Notes: generated by a model from the sequence alone, not told the origin. DNA of 64,000 nt from Oxalobacteraceae bacterium (GCA_013284265.1 JABTBR010000019.1:1-64000); one strand, 5' to 3'. Shown: positions 1 through 11,925, counted from the stretch's first letter. Made by a program: numbers and translations.

Positions 1-54
1 AGCGGCGCGCTATAAAACGGCATTAAACCGGGTAGCTGTGTCGCGAAATCAAAG

Positions 55-444
55 TCAGCCAACTTTGGCTGTCAACTCCGCTTCCTTGACCACTTCATTG
101 GCCACACGGAACGCTTCGCCAGCCAGCGGCACGCCGCAATACACGGTCGCATGCAGCAGAATCTCCTGTATTTCCTTGGCCGTGACACCATTGTTCATGG
201 CACCGCGCAGGTGCCCCTTCAGCTCATGCGAGCGCCCCAGCGCCGTCAGCATCGCTACCGTCACGATGCTGCGGGTCTTCAAGTCCAGGCCGTCGCGGCA
301 CCACACCGTCCCCCAGGCGTCGCGCGTGATGAGTTCTTGCAGCGGACGGGTGAACTCGTCCATGTTGGCGAAAGCCTTCTCCACAAACTCCTCGCCCATG
401 ACCTTTTTGCGCACTGCCAGGCCGTCTTCGTATTGCTGATCCAT
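55..444 (-). CDS. pcaC: 4-carboxymuconolactone decarboxylase family protein
   Basis: A 129-residue protein of the usual PcaC length. PcaC decarboxylates 4-carboxymuconolactone to the enol-lactone in the protocatechuate branch of the beta-ketoadipate pathway, in the cytoplasm. The sequence shows the family core: ITRDAWGTVW near residue 40, then TRSIVTVAMLTALGR, then HELKGHLRGAMNNGVT and the C-terminal HATVYCGVP. There is no CxxC redox pair as in AhpD peroxidases, which favours a decarboxylase. The start has a clear GGAGG four bases upstream of the ATG. No other pca genes are visible, and the gene lies at the window edge, so its operon partners cannot be judged. The exact substrate is inferred from similarity. 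Confidence 0.85.
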   Translation of the reverse strand: MDQQYEDGLAVRKKVMGEEFVEKAFANMDEFTRPLQELITRDAWGTVWCRDGLDLKTRSIVTVAMLTALGRSHELKGHLRGAMNNGVTAKEIQEILLHATVYCGVPLAGEAFRVANEVVKEAELTAKVG

Positions 445-515
445 ATTTCCTCCGCTGTGTTATTTGGCGCAAAGTATACGGCAAGCCGTTCGGCTGAGAC
501 CCCTGGTAAAAATAC

Positions 516-580
516 TGCAACCATGAGGTTGCATTTCATCAGAATCTGTCCGATACTGAATATGCAGCCAAATGGTTGCG
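516..580 (+). promoter_or_regulatory. Promoter with two matching ArsR-type operators
   Basis: Two inverted repeats of the same design lie 47 bp apart, centre to centre. The first, at 516-533, is TGCAACC-ATGA-GGTTGCA and is perfect. The second, at 563-580, is TGCAGCC-AAAT-GGTTGCG and has a mismatch in each half. Between and overlapping them is a promoter: -35 TTGCAT at 529-534, a 17-bp spacer, and -10 GATACT at 552-557. The first operator overlaps the -35 and the second covers the expected start of transcription. This is the arrangement expected for self-repression by the ArsR protein encoded at 1063. Regulator assignment is inference. Confidence 0.7.
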
Positions 581-611
581 TAAACCGATCAATAGGAAGG
601 AGTGCATCAGC

Positions 612-1076
612 ATGGACACTAGAGCAGACACCGACCGTATCGAACGCAGCATCCTCATCAACGCCAGCCGCGAGCGCGTGTGGCGGGCCATTTCCAACGC
701 CGAGGAATTTGGCGCCTGGTTCGGCGCCGACCTGTCCGGCCAGGTATTCAAGCCGGGCGAACGCACGCGCGGCCCCATGCCCATGGACGGTTGCGTGCAC
801 AATTTCGAGATCCTCATCGATCGCATCGAACCGCAAAACACGCTGTCCTTCAAATGGCACCCATATGCGGTGGAGCCGGGCGTGGACTATTCGAGCGAGG
901 AAGCGACCCTGGTGACCTTCACGCTCGCGGACGCGCCGGACAATGCGATCTTGCTGACGGTCGTGGAGACGGGATTCGACAAGGTACCGCAGCACCGTCG
1001 GGCCAAGGCTTTCGAAATGCATCAGGGCGGCTGGGAAGCACAGTTGCGCAACGTGGCTCGCCATGTCGGCAACTAG
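612..1076 (+). CDS. SRPBCC / AHSA1 domain protein
   Basis: A 154-residue single-domain protein of the START-like SRPBCC superfamily (AHSA1 branch). It has the opening IERSILINASRERVWRAISN, followed by FGAWFGADL and a C-terminal helix ending in GWEAQLRNVARHV. The family forms a hydrophobic ligand pocket, but the ligand here is unknown. The start is the ATG at 612, with GGAAGGAG ending 10 bases upstream; a TTG at 576 is in frame but lies inside the operator. The gene overlaps the downstream arsR by 14 bases, so the two are translationally coupled. SRPBCC-ArsR pairs are common, with the ArsR protein repressing both. Confidence 0.85.
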   Translation: MDTRADTDRIERSILINASRERVWRAISNAEEFGAWFGADLSGQVFKPGERTRGPMPMDGCVHNFEILIDRIEPQNTLSFKWHPYAVEPGVDYSSEEATLVTFTLADAPDNAILLTVVETGFDKVPQHRRAKAFEMHQGGWEAQLRNVARHVGN

Positions 1077-1446
1077 CGGCAAAGTCGACGCAAAGGCTGG
1101 CGCTTCAGCGGCGGATGCTGCCGCACCGAAGGAAGCGCTGGCCCATGTGTTCGCGGCGCTGGGCGATCCCACCCGGCTCAAACTGGTGGGCGTGCTGTGC
1201 GCCGGCGGCGCTTTCTCGATCGCGCACCTGACCCAGCGCACCGAGATTAGCCGCCAGGGCGTGACCAAGCACCTCAACGTGCTGGCCGAGGCGGGCGTGG
1301 TGCGCGACATCAAGGTGGGGCGCGAGCGCCTGTGGCAACTGGAGCCCGCCAGCATAGACGAAGCCAGGCGCATGCTGGAATCCATCGGCCGCGAATGGGA
1401 TCAAGCGCTGGCAAGACTGAAGAGTTTTGTTGAGAAGAATGACTAG
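1063..1446 (+). CDS. ArsR family transcriptional regulator
   Basis: A 127-residue winged-helix repressor. The helix-turn-helix runs through LGDPTRLKLVGVLCAGG and LTQRTEISRQGVTKHLNVL, with the wing at VRDIKVGRERLWQLEP. The cysteine-rich metal site of ArsR/SmtB sensors (ELCVCDL-type) is absent, so it is not an obvious metal sensor. Its ATG lies inside the end of the SRPBCC gene. By analogy with other ArsR-AHSA1 pairs it should bind the two TGCARCC-N4-GGTTGCR palindromes upstream of the pair and repress its own operon. What releases it is unknown. Confidence 0.88.
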   Translation: MSATSGKVDAKAGASAADAAAPKEALAHVFAALGDPTRLKLVGVLCAGGAFSIAHLTQRTEISRQGVTKHLNVLAEAGVVRDIKVGRERLWQLEPASIDEARRMLESIGREWDQALARLKSFVEKND

Positions 1447-1489
1447 TCATCGAGAGGGTGGGTAGTCAGCCGCAAGCCCCTACAGTGGA

Positions 1490-1618
1490 CTATCTTTTCC
1501 TCTTCTCTTTTCTTCTTTTTTCCGCTTTTTTGATCTCCTGGCCTGTTCCGAGATTCTGGAAAAAGAAGGAAGGAGTGGAAAAGAGAGGAAAAAAGAAGGA
1601 AAAGAGAGGGGTGGCTAT
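1490..1618. repeat. Long polypyrimidine/polypurine inverted repeat between convergent genes
   Basis: The 223-bp gap between the convergent arsR and glpR genes is filled by a pyrimidine-rich stretch (1493-1531) and a purine-rich stretch (1558-1611). The block at 1499-1523 pairs with 1587-1611 over about 24 bp with one bulge. A smaller hairpin lies inside, with GATCTC (1531-1536) facing GAGATT (1550-1555) and flanked by T6 and A5 runs. It could act as a two-way transcription terminator. No protein is supported here; the short open frames are low-complexity. Confidence 0.7.
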
Positions 1619-1669
1619 ATGGGCACGCAGCGTGCAATCCACCCTATCTCCAGCCGGTTAAACGGGCGT

Positions 1670-2431
1670 TTACTCCGCCACCACCACGCGCACTTTAGCC
1701 TCGCGCAGCAGTCGTGCCAGCGGCGCCGGCGGCGGCGCATCGGTAAACAGTACATCGATCTGCGACAGATGCGCCAGCCTTACCAGCGCCTTGCGGAAGA
1801 ATTTGTCCTGGTCGGCCACCAGCCATACTTCACGCGACTGCTCGATGATGGTCTGGGCGACCTTGACTTCGCGCGCGTCGAAGTCACGCAGGCTGCCGTC
1901 TTCGTCGATGCTCGAAATGCCGATGATGCCGATATCCACCTTGAACTGGCGGATGAAATCGATGGTCGCTTCACCCACAATCCCGCGATCGCGCCCGCGC
2001 ACCACGCCGCCGGCGACGATCACTTCGCATTCGCTGTTGTCGGCCAGGATGGCGGCCACGTTCAGGTTGTTCGTCACCACATGTATACCCTTGTGGTAAG
2101 CAAGCGAACGCGCCACTTCCTCGGTCGTGGTGCCGATATTGATCAAAAGCGAACATCCGTGGGGCACCTGCTCGGCCACCGCCTGGGCGATGCGCCGCTT
2201 GGCTTCGCTGTTCAAGGTCTGGCGCTGGCTGTAATCGATGTTCTCCACCGAGGAGGGCAGGCCGACACCGCCGTGGTAGCGGGCCAGCAGCTTTTCCTCC
2301 TCCATCTGCTTGACGTCGCGGCGCACGGTCTGGGGCGTGACTTCCAGCTGCTGCGCCAGCTCCTCCACCGACATGGTCACCTTCTGCCGGACTGCTTCCA
2401 ATAATCTTCGTTGACGCGGATTTAGTATCAT
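1670..2431 (-). CDS. glpR: DeoR family transcriptional regulator, GlpR-type
   Basis: A 253-residue DeoR-family repressor. The N-terminal helix-turn-helix is at residues 6-55 (RRLLEAVRQ, MSVEELAQQLEVTPQTVRRD). It is followed by the DeoR C-terminal sugar-phosphate sensor domain, with the INIGTTTEEVARSL loop near residue 100 and a VADQDKF segment towards the end. In GlpR proteins this domain binds glycerol-3-phosphate, which relieves repression. It is divergent from glpD and sits at the head of a complete glycerol locus, which is the main reason for calling it GlpR. The ATG at 2431 gives the full DeoR start (MILNPRQRR). Confidence 0.88.
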   Translation of the reverse strand: MILNPRQRRLLEAVRQKVTMSVEELAQQLEVTPQTVRRDVKQMEEEKLLARYHGGVGLPSSVENIDYSQRQTLNSEAKRRIAQAVAEQVPHGCSLLINIGTTTEEVARSLAYHKGIHVVTNNLNVAAILADNSECEVIVAGGVVRGRDRGIVGEATIDFIRQFKVDIGIIGISSIDEDGSLRDFDAREVKVAQTIIEQSREVWLVADQDKFFRKALVRLAHLSQIDVLFTDAPPPAPLARLLREAKVRVVVAE

Positions 2432-2614
2432 TTTTGTCTTGTTTTGAGCGGTTTAGGACAGAAACGAAAACAAACGAACAAATATTCTCAAGAATTTGTT
2501 GCTAAGGTTTCGGTTTTTGTCGTATCTTAGTGTCTGTATCTTAACCAGAGTAACGCGACATGCATAGCATTTATGCACGCGTTTAACAAATTCACTGCTT
2601 GAAGCGGAGATCTG
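2432..2614. promoter_or_regulatory. glpR-glpD divergent control region
   Basis: This 183-bp AT-rich gap holds an imperfect palindrome at 2477-2500 (AACAAATATTCT-CA-AGAATTTGTT, one bulged pair of bases). Flanking it are repeated ACGAA-type half sites, with GAAACGAAAA at 2461-2470 and AAACGAACA at 2472-2480, and TTTCGGTTTTTGTCG downstream. DeoR-type repressors commonly bind such A/T-rich sites carrying a TTCG or CGAA core. I infer that GlpR binds here and controls both genes. No single promoter could be chosen with confidence. Confidence 0.45.
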
Positions 2615-4174
2615 ATGGCACAGGCGCAACACAATATCGACTGCGATGTCTTGGTAGTAGGCGGCGGCATCAACGGTGCAGGGATCGCACGCGATGCGGC
2701 AGGCCGCGGGCTGTCGGTAATCCTGTGCGAAAAGGACGATCTGGCATCGCACACGTCCTCCGCGTCGACCAAGCTGATTCACGGCGGCCTGCGCTATCTG
2801 GAATACTACGAATTCAATCTGGTGCGCAAGGCGCTGATCGAGCGCGAAGTGCTGCTGCGCTCCGCGCCGCATATCATGTGGCCGCTGCGCTTCGTGATGC
2901 CGCACGCGAAGGGCATGCGTCCCGCGCTGTTGATCCGCGCCGGCCTGTTCTTATATGACTTCCTGGCCAAGCGCGAGATTCTGCCCGGTTCCACCGGCAT
3001 CAACCTGAAACGTCATCCGGCCGGCAAGCCGCTCAAGCCGCAATTCGAGCGCGGTTTCGTTTACTCGGACGGCTGGGTCGACGATGCGCGCCTGGTGGTG
3101 CTGAACGCGATCGACGCGGCCGAGAAGGGCGCCACCATCCTGACCCAGACCAGCTGCACCAGCGTACGCCGCGAAGGCGACCACTGGCTCGCCACGCTGG
3201 CGGCCAAGGACGGCACGGTGCGCCCGGTGCGCGCGCGCTATCTGGTCAACGCCTCCGGCCCGTGGACGGCCGACTTCCTGAAAGGCGCGCTGCCGCAGGG
3301 GACCGGCAAGCAGCTGCGTCTGATCAAAGGCAGCCACATCGTCGTCAAGCGCATCTTCGAACACGATAACGCCTACATCTTCCAGAACGAAGATGGCCGC
3401 ATTGTCTTCGCGATCCCTTACGAACAGGATTTCACGCTGATCGGTACCACCGATCTCGATTACAAGGGCGACCGTAACCAGGTTGCCATCGCCCAGGACG
3501 AAATCGACTACCTGTGCGAACTCTCCAGCTATTACTTCACCAAGCCGATCAAACCGGCCGACGTGGTGTGGACCTACTCAGGGGTACGCCCCCTGGTCGA
3601 GGATGAAGCCGCCGACGCCAAGGCCGTCACGCGCGACTACCGCTTCGAGGTGGACCAGCAGGGCGCGCCGCTGCTGAGCGTCTTCGGCGGCAAGATCACC
3701 ACCTTCCGCAAGCTGGCCGAAGAAGCGACCGACCTGATCGTCAAAGGCCTGGGCCTGGCGCAGGGCGCCTGGACCGAACACGCCTGCCTGCCGGGCGGCG
3801 ACCTGTATGGCGCCAAGCCGCAGAACCGCTCGGTGCAGGAGTTCGACGCCTGGGTGCACGGCCTGCAAAGCCGTTACGGCTGGCTGCCGCCGAAACTGGT
3901 GCTGCGCTATGCGCGCGCCTACGGTACCCGGATTCATGCCCTGCTGGACCGGCGCAACGCGCTGGCCGACATGGGCGAGGAAATTCTCGGCGGTCTGTAC
4001 GCCGCCGAGGTGGATTATTTGCAGCGCCATGAATGGGCTCGCAGCGCCAGGGACATCCTGTGGCGCCGCACCAAGCTTGGCCTGCATCTGGACCCGGGCG
4101 CGGAAGCGCGCCTGGACCAATGGCTGGCGCGGCAAGCGCAGCACAGCATCAGCAGCACGGCAGCCGGGCAGTAA
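2615..4174 (+). CDS. glpD: Aerobic glycerol-3-phosphate dehydrogenase
   Basis: A 519-residue FAD-dependent membrane-associated enzyme oxidising sn-glycerol-3-phosphate to dihydroxyacetone phosphate and passing electrons to quinone. The N-terminus has the dinucleotide-binding loop VVGGGINGAGIARDAAGRG. It is followed by the family signature SSASTKLIHGGLRYLEYYEF near residue 50, and later GTTDLDYKGD and GGKITTFRKLAEE. Length matches E. coli GlpD. It is the first gene of the glycerol operon, 78 bases before glpS. The supply of glycerol-3-phosphate comes from GlpK at the other end of the operon. Confidence 0.96.
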   Translation: MAQAQHNIDCDVLVVGGGINGAGIARDAAGRGLSVILCEKDDLASHTSSASTKLIHGGLRYLEYYEFNLVRKALIEREVLLRSAPHIMWPLRFVMPHAKGMRPALLIRAGLFLYDFLAKREILPGSTGINLKRHPAGKPLKPQFERGFVYSDGWVDDARLVVLNAIDAAEKGATILTQTSCTSVRREGDHWLATLAAKDGTVRPVRARYLVNASGPWTADFLKGALPQGTGKQLRLIKGSHIVVKRIFEHDNAYIFQNEDGRIVFAIPYEQDFTLIGTTDLDYKGDRNQVAIAQDEIDYLCELSSYYFTKPIKPADVVWTYSGVRPLVEDEAADAKAVTRDYRFEVDQQGAPLLSVFGGKITTFRKLAEEATDLIVKGLGLAQGAWTEHACLPGGDLYGAKPQNRSVQEFDAWVHGLQSRYGWLPPKLVLRYARAYGTRIHALLDRRNALADMGEEILGGLYAAEVDYLQRHEWARSARDILWRRTKLGLHLDPGAEARLDQWLARQAQHSISSTAAGQ

Positions 4175-4252
4175 GCAGTAAAGAGAGAGCTTGTATCAGC
4201 CAGCGCACACGAAACGCGGCGGAACAGATAGCAGTAACCCAAGGAGACCTGA

Positions 4253-5350
4253 GTGCAACTCGTACTTGACAAGATCAGCAAGAAGTATGGTGCTGAAGAC
4301 CATTTATACCCGATGTCGCTCAAGCTGGTGCCTGGCACCATCAATGTGCTGCTCGGGACCACCAAGGCCGGCAAGACCTCGCTGATGCGGGTGATGGCCG
4401 GGCTGGATAAACCCACCAGTGGCCACGTGCTGGCCGATGGCCGCGATGTGACCGGCGTATCGGTAAGCCGCCGCGACCTGGCGATGGTCTACCAGCAGTT
4501 CATCAACTATCCGGCGTTCACGGTGTTCGATAATATCGCCTCGCCGCTGCGCCTGCGCAAAACGCCGGAAGCGGAAATCCGCGCCCGCGTGATGGATCTG
4601 GCCGAGCGCCTGCACATCACGCCTTACCTGCAGCGCAAACCGGCCGAACTGTCCGGCGGCCAGCAGCAGCGTACCGCGCTGGCGCGCGCGCTGATCAAGA
4701 ATTCCAGCCTGCTGCTGCTCGATGAGCCGCTGGTGAATCTGGATTACAAGCTGCGCGAAGAACTGCGCCGCGAACTGACCGAGCTGTTCGCCGACGGTAA
4801 AACCACCGTGGTGTATGCCACCACCGAGCCGCTCGAAGCGCTGCAATTGGGCGGCCACACCGCCGTGCTGCACGAAGGCCGCCTGCTGCAGCACGGTCCG
4901 ACGCTGGACGTGTTCAATGCACCGAACTCGATTCAGTCGGCCCGCACCTTCAGCGACCCGCCGATCAACCTGATGCCGGCACGGATCGACCAGCAGGGCA
5001 ATGCCCACCTGGGCGCCGGCCTGATCATTCCACTGAGCTCGCCGCAGCGCCTGGCCGCCAAGGGCGCCGACGTGGTGCTGGGCCTGCGCGCCCACAGCCT
5101 GTACGTGACGCCGCAATCGGCACGGGACTTCGCGATCGAAACCCAAGTCGACCTGTCCGAGATCAGCGGTTCGGAAACCTATGTGCACGCGCGCCGCGGC
5201 GCCCTCAATCTGGTGGCGCAGCTGAGCGGTGTGCACGATATGGAGATCGGCAGCATGTGCAATATGTACTGCCAGCCTGAGAACCTGTTCCTCTTTAGCC
5301 CCGATGGCGCGCTGCTGTTCGCGCCTTCGCAATCGTCTTCCGGAGCGTAA
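4253..5350 (+). CDS. glpS: Glycerol ABC transporter ATP-binding protein GlpS
   Basis: A 365-residue nucleotide-binding subunit of the GlpSTPQV glycerol importer known from rhizobia. It begins with GTG at 4253, preceded by AAGGAG. Walker A is GTTKAGKT at residues 35-42, an unusual form of the usual GPSGCGKST. The Q-loop (YQQF), signature (ELSGGQQQR) and Walker B (LLLLDEP) are intact. The switch (H-loop) is YATTEPLEA, so the usual catalytic histidine is replaced by threonine. A C-terminal TOBE-like regulatory region follows. It lies 2 bases upstream of glpT, with which it should form a heterodimer. Confidence 0.9.
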   Translation: MQLVLDKISKKYGAEDHLYPMSLKLVPGTINVLLGTTKAGKTSLMRVMAGLDKPTSGHVLADGRDVTGVSVSRRDLAMVYQQFINYPAFTVFDNIASPLRLRKTPEAEIRARVMDLAERLHITPYLQRKPAELSGGQQQRTALARALIKNSSLLLLDEPLVNLDYKLREELRRELTELFADGKTTVVYATTEPLEALQLGGHTAVLHEGRLLQHGPTLDVFNAPNSIQSARTFSDPPINLMPARIDQQGNAHLGAGLIIPLSSPQRLAAKGADVVLGLRAHSLYVTPQSARDFAIETQVDLSEISGSETYVHARRGALNLVAQLSGVHDMEIGSMCNMYCQPENLFLFSPDGALLFAPSQSSSGA

Positions 5351-5352
5351 GC

Positions 5353-6446
5353 ATGGCCCGTATTGAATTGATCGAACTGGCGCACGCTTATCGCCCGAAT
5401 CCGTCGGAGCCGACCGATTACGCGCTGCGCCCGATGACCAAGACCTGGGACGATGGCGGCGCTTACGCGCTGCTGGGTCCTTCCGGTTGCGGCAAGACCA
5501 CGCTGCTCAACATCATCTCCGGCCTGGTGCGTCCTTCGCACGGCAAGGTGCTGTTCGACGGTAAGGATGTAACCAATCTGCCGACCGAGGCGCGCAATAT
5601 CGCCCAGGTGTTCCAGTTCCCGGTGATCTACGACACCATGACCGTGGCCGACAACCTGGCTTTCCCGTTGCGTAACCGCGGCTGGAAAGAGCCCGAGGTA
5701 CGCAAGCGCGTGCAGCAGATCGCCGAGATGCTGGAACTGAGCGGCGACCTGAAACACCGCGCCAGCGGCCTGTCGGTCGACGCCAAGCAAAAAATCTCGC
5801 TGGGCCGCGGCCTGGTGCGTCCCGATGTGGCGGCGGTGCTGTTCGATGAACCGCTGACCGTGATCGACCCGCACCTGAAATGGCTGCTGCGCCGCAAACT
5901 GAAAGAGATCCACCACGAGCTCAAGCTCTCGCTGATCTACGTCACCCACGATCAGGTCGAGGCGCTGACCTTCGCCGATCAGGTGGTGGTGATGACCCAG
6001 GGTGAAGTGGTGCAGACCGGCAGCGCGCAGGCGCTGTTCGAGGAACCGGAACATACCTTCGTCGGCTACTTCATCGGCAATCCGGGCATGAACCTGCTCG
6101 ACTGCAAAGGCGTGCGCGATGGCGCCGCCGTGATCGGCGCAAACGCGGTGCCGCTGTCGGACCAGGCCAAGGCCGCGCTGAACGGCGCCGTCGCCGGCAG
6201 CAAGCTGACGCTGGGAATCCGTCCGGAATTCGTCGAAATCGCCGCAGGCCCGCAAGCCGACGCGGTGCAGGCGAGCGTGGTCGCGGTGCGCAATATGGGC
6301 ACCCACTACCTGGCCGAATTCGCCCTCAACGGCTGCAAGGTCAACGCCAAGCTGCGCAGCTGCGATGCGGTACTGGGCGCCAAGGCCTGGCTGCGCTTCC
6401 CGCAGGAACGCACTCTCTACTATGTCAACGATAAACGGGTGGCTTA

Positions 6447-6447
<1 letters not shown>
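5353..6447 (+). CDS. glpT: Glycerol ABC transporter ATP-binding protein GlpT
   Basis: A 364-residue ABC ATPase, partner of GlpS. Walker A is canonical (GPSGCGKTT, residues 42-50), Walker B is VLFDEP, and the H-loop is intact (YVTHDQVEAL). The signature motif is degenerate: LSVDAKQK where LSGGQ would be expected. Together with GlpS, which keeps LSGGQ but lacks the H-loop histidine, this predicts one working and one degenerate ATP site. A C-terminal TOBE-like domain follows (LGIRPEFVEI). Its stop overlaps the glpP start by one base. The name follows the rhizobial glycerol operon and is not the GlpT glycerol-phosphate antiporter. Confidence 0.9.
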
Positions 6448-8119
<1,672 letters not shown>

Positions 8120-8121
8120 CA

Positions 8122-8415
8122 ATGGAAAATACGGAAAACAGTTTCGAATGGATGGCCTGGACACTGCCAATTGAGATATTCTTTGTCCTGATTGTGTTGA
8201 TGTTGATTGGTATGTCGATCTGGCAGGTGCGCTCGCCGAGCATTGAGCGCAAAGGCTTCCTGCCGATCACCACCACGCGCGGCGACCGCCTGTTCATCAG
8301 TCTTTTGACGGCGGCCTACATCAACCTGGGGTGGGCCGGCGTGACCGACCTGCCTCAGGCCTTCGGCGCGGGTATCAGTTTTGTTGTGCTGTTGATTGTC
8401 ATGCGCTGGGGTTGA
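8122..8415 (+). CDS. DUF2160 family small membrane protein of the glycerol transporter operon
   Basis: A 97-residue protein with about three hydrophobic segments (residues 15-35, 50-70 and 75-95) and the charged stretch VRSPSIERKGFLPITTTRGDRLF between the first two. It starts at the ATG at 8122, two bases after the glpQ stop. DUF2160 proteins are found in the same slot of rhizobial glycerol operons between glpQ and glpV, sometimes called glpU. They are presumed to be an accessory membrane part of the transporter, and the function is not established. A T-rich stretch follows the stop, before glpV. Confidence 0.85.
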   Translation: MENTENSFEWMAWTLPIEIFFVLIVLMLIGMSIWQVRSPSIERKGFLPITTTRGDRLFISLLTAAYINLGWAGVTDLPQAFGAGISFVVLLIVMRWG

Positions 8416-8518
8416 GCGGCGCGGTTTTTTTGAGTGGTCTTTTTTGAGTGAAAGAGCTGGGACAGAACCTTCCGCTGTCCAGCATGCAGGTCATGGAAGT
8501 CATAATAGGAGATAAGTG

Positions 8519-10246
8519 ATGAAATTAAGATTGACAGCCCTTGCGGCTGCAGCGCTGCTGGTATCGAATGCCTCCTGGGCAGATATGAAATCGGCCGAGA
8601 CCTGGGTCGATAAAGAGTTCCAGCCTTCGAGCCTGAACAAGAAGCAGCAGCTCGAAGAGATGAAGTGGTTCATCGACGCGGCCGAAAAGCTGAAGAAAAA
8701 AGGCATCAAGGAAATCAGCGTCGTCTCCGAGACCATCGACACCCACGTGTACGAGTCCAAGACGCTGGCCAAGGCCTTCGAAGAAATCACCGGCATCAAA
8801 GTCAAGCACGACATCATCCAGGAAGGCGACGTCGTCGAGAAGCTGCAAACCTCGATGCAGTCCGGTAAGAGCATCTACGACGGCTGGATTTCCGATTCGG
8901 ACCTGATCGGTACCCACTTCCGTTATGGCGCGATCGAACCGCTGTCGGACTATATGAAGGGCGCCGGCAAGGATTACACCAATCCGGGCATCGACCTGAA
9001 AGACTTCATCGGCACCAGCTTCACCACCGCGCCGGACGGCAAGCTGTATCAGCTGCCAGACCAGCAGTTCGCCAATCTGTATTGGTTCCGTGCCGACTGG
9101 TTCGCGCGCAAAGACCTGCAGACCAAGTTCAAGGCCAAATACGGCTACGACCTGGGCGTGCCGCAGAACTGGTCCGCGTATGAAGACATCGCCGAGTTCT
9201 TCACCAACGACATCAAGGAACTGGACGGCAAGAAGGTGTTCGGCCACATGGACTACGGCAAGAAAGATCCATCGCTGGGCTGGCGTTTCACCGATGCCTG
9301 GCTGTCGATGGCTGGTTCGGCCGACAAAGGCCTGCCTAACGGCCTGCCAGTCGACGAATGGGGTATCCGCGTCGCTGCCGACAAGTGCACCCCGGTGGGC
9401 GCATCGGTATCGCGTGGCGGCGCCACCAACTCGCCAGCGGCTGTCTATGCGCTGACCAAGTACGTGGACTGGATGAAAAAATACGCACCGCCTGAAGCGA
9501 ACGGCATGACCTTCTCCGAAGCCGGCCCGGTGCCAGCCCAGGGCCAGGTTGCGCAGCAGATCTTCTGGTACACCGCCTTCACGGCCGGCATGGCCAAGCC
9601 AGGCCTGCCAGTGGTGGACAAGGACGGCAAACCGAAGTGGCGCATGGCCCCTTCGCCGCACGGTCCTTACTGGAAGCCAGGCATGCAGAATGGCTACCAG
9701 GACGTCGGTTCGTGGACCTTCTTCAAGTCGACCCCGGACGACCGCAAGGCCGCCGCATGGCTGTACGCGCAGTTCGTGACCTCGAAAACCGTTTCGCTGA
9801 AAAAGTCCATCACTGGCCTGACCTTCATCCGCGAATCGGACATCAAGCACGACTACTTCACCAAGAACGCCGACAAATACGGTGGTCTGATCGAGTTCTA
9901 CCGCAGCCCTGCACGGGTGGCGTGGACCCCGACCGGCAACAACGTGCCTGACTATCCAAAACTGGCGCAGCTGTGGTGGAAGAACGTAGCGACCGCGGTC
10001 ACCGGCGAGAAGACCCCGCAAGTGGCAATGGACACCCTGGCCGAGGAAATGGATTCGGTCATGGCCCGTCTGGAGCGCGCCGGCATGAAGAACTGCCCAC
10101 CTAAGCTGAACCCGAAAGGCGACCCTAACAAGTACCTGTCGGACAGCGCCGCACCGTGGAAAAAACTGGGCAATGAGAAGCCGAAAGGCGAGACCATCCC
10201 TTACGACAAGCTGCTGCAGGCCTGGAAAGAAGGCCGCGTCAACTAA
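8519..10246 (+). CDS. glpV: Glycerol ABC transporter substrate-binding protein GlpV
   Basis: A 575-residue periplasmic binding protein. The first 22 residues form a signal peptide (MKLRLTALAAAALLVSNASWA), with cleavage likely after SWA. The mature part is larger than most sugar-binding proteins and has the cluster-specific stretches VSETIDTHVYESKTLAKAFEEITG and QDVGSWTFFKSTPDDRKAAAWLYAQ. The start is the ATG at 8519 with AGGAG seven bases upstream; a GTG three bases earlier is too close to it. A 103-bp leader with a small hairpin (GGACAG..CTGTCC, about 8460-8480) precedes it. In this operon it delivers glycerol to GlpPQ. Confidence 0.93.
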   Translation: MKLRLTALAAAALLVSNASWADMKSAETWVDKEFQPSSLNKKQQLEEMKWFIDAAEKLKKKGIKEISVVSETIDTHVYESKTLAKAFEEITGIKVKHDIIQEGDVVEKLQTSMQSGKSIYDGWISDSDLIGTHFRYGAIEPLSDYMKGAGKDYTNPGIDLKDFIGTSFTTAPDGKLYQLPDQQFANLYWFRADWFARKDLQTKFKAKYGYDLGVPQNWSAYEDIAEFFTNDIKELDGKKVFGHMDYGKKDPSLGWRFTDAWLSMAGSADKGLPNGLPVDEWGIRVAADKCTPVGASVSRGGATNSPAAVYALTKYVDWMKKYAPPEANGMTFSEAGPVPAQGQVAQQIFWYTAFTAGMAKPGLPVVDKDGKPKWRMAPSPHGPYWKPGMQNGYQDVGSWTFFKSTPDDRKAAAWLYAQFVTSKTVSLKKSITGLTFIRESDIKHDYFTKNADKYGGLIEFYRSPARVAWTPTGNNVPDYPKLAQLWWKNVATAVTGEKTPQVAMDTLAEEMDSVMARLERAGMKNCPPKLNPKGDPNKYLSDSAAPWKKLGNEKPKGETIPYDKLLQAWKEGRVN

Positions 10247-10310
10247 TCGTTGCGCTGTAAGGGGCCGGTGTGCGCGGGTAGCACGACCGCCGGCCTGGTG
10301 GTACCCAGCC

Positions 10311-10349
10311 GGGGCCAGTCTCCTCGCGGAGGCTGGCCCCAGTTTTTTT
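10311..10349 (+). terminator. Rho-independent terminator between glpV and glpK
   Basis: A strong hairpin with GGGGCCAG paired to CTGGCCCC, and an inner CCTC/GAGG pairing, spans 10311-10340. It is followed by AG and seven T residues. It lies 65 bases after the glpV stop and 59 bases before glpK. It would reduce read-through into glpK, which may therefore be expressed at a lower level than the binding protein. Confidence 0.85.
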
Positions 10350-10407
10350 GCCGGCGCGTGCCGGCGAGTCGATATACCAATGAGGGCAGCAGCCTGTCCG
10401 GCAGACC

Positions 10408-11895
<1,488 letters not shown>

Positions 11896-11925
11896 GTAAC
11901 AATCTGAGTGCCGGAGACGTTTGGT

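Noticed and set aside
1443..1661. Two short opposing open frames in the polypurine/polypyrimidine tract
   Set aside because: They encode only K/E/R or S/F/L runs from low-complexity DNA and sit in an inverted repeat.
8416..8518. Terminator between the DUF2160 gene and glpV
   Set aside because: T runs are present but no convincing stem precedes them. The small GGACAG/CTGTCC hairpin lies later and lacks a T run.
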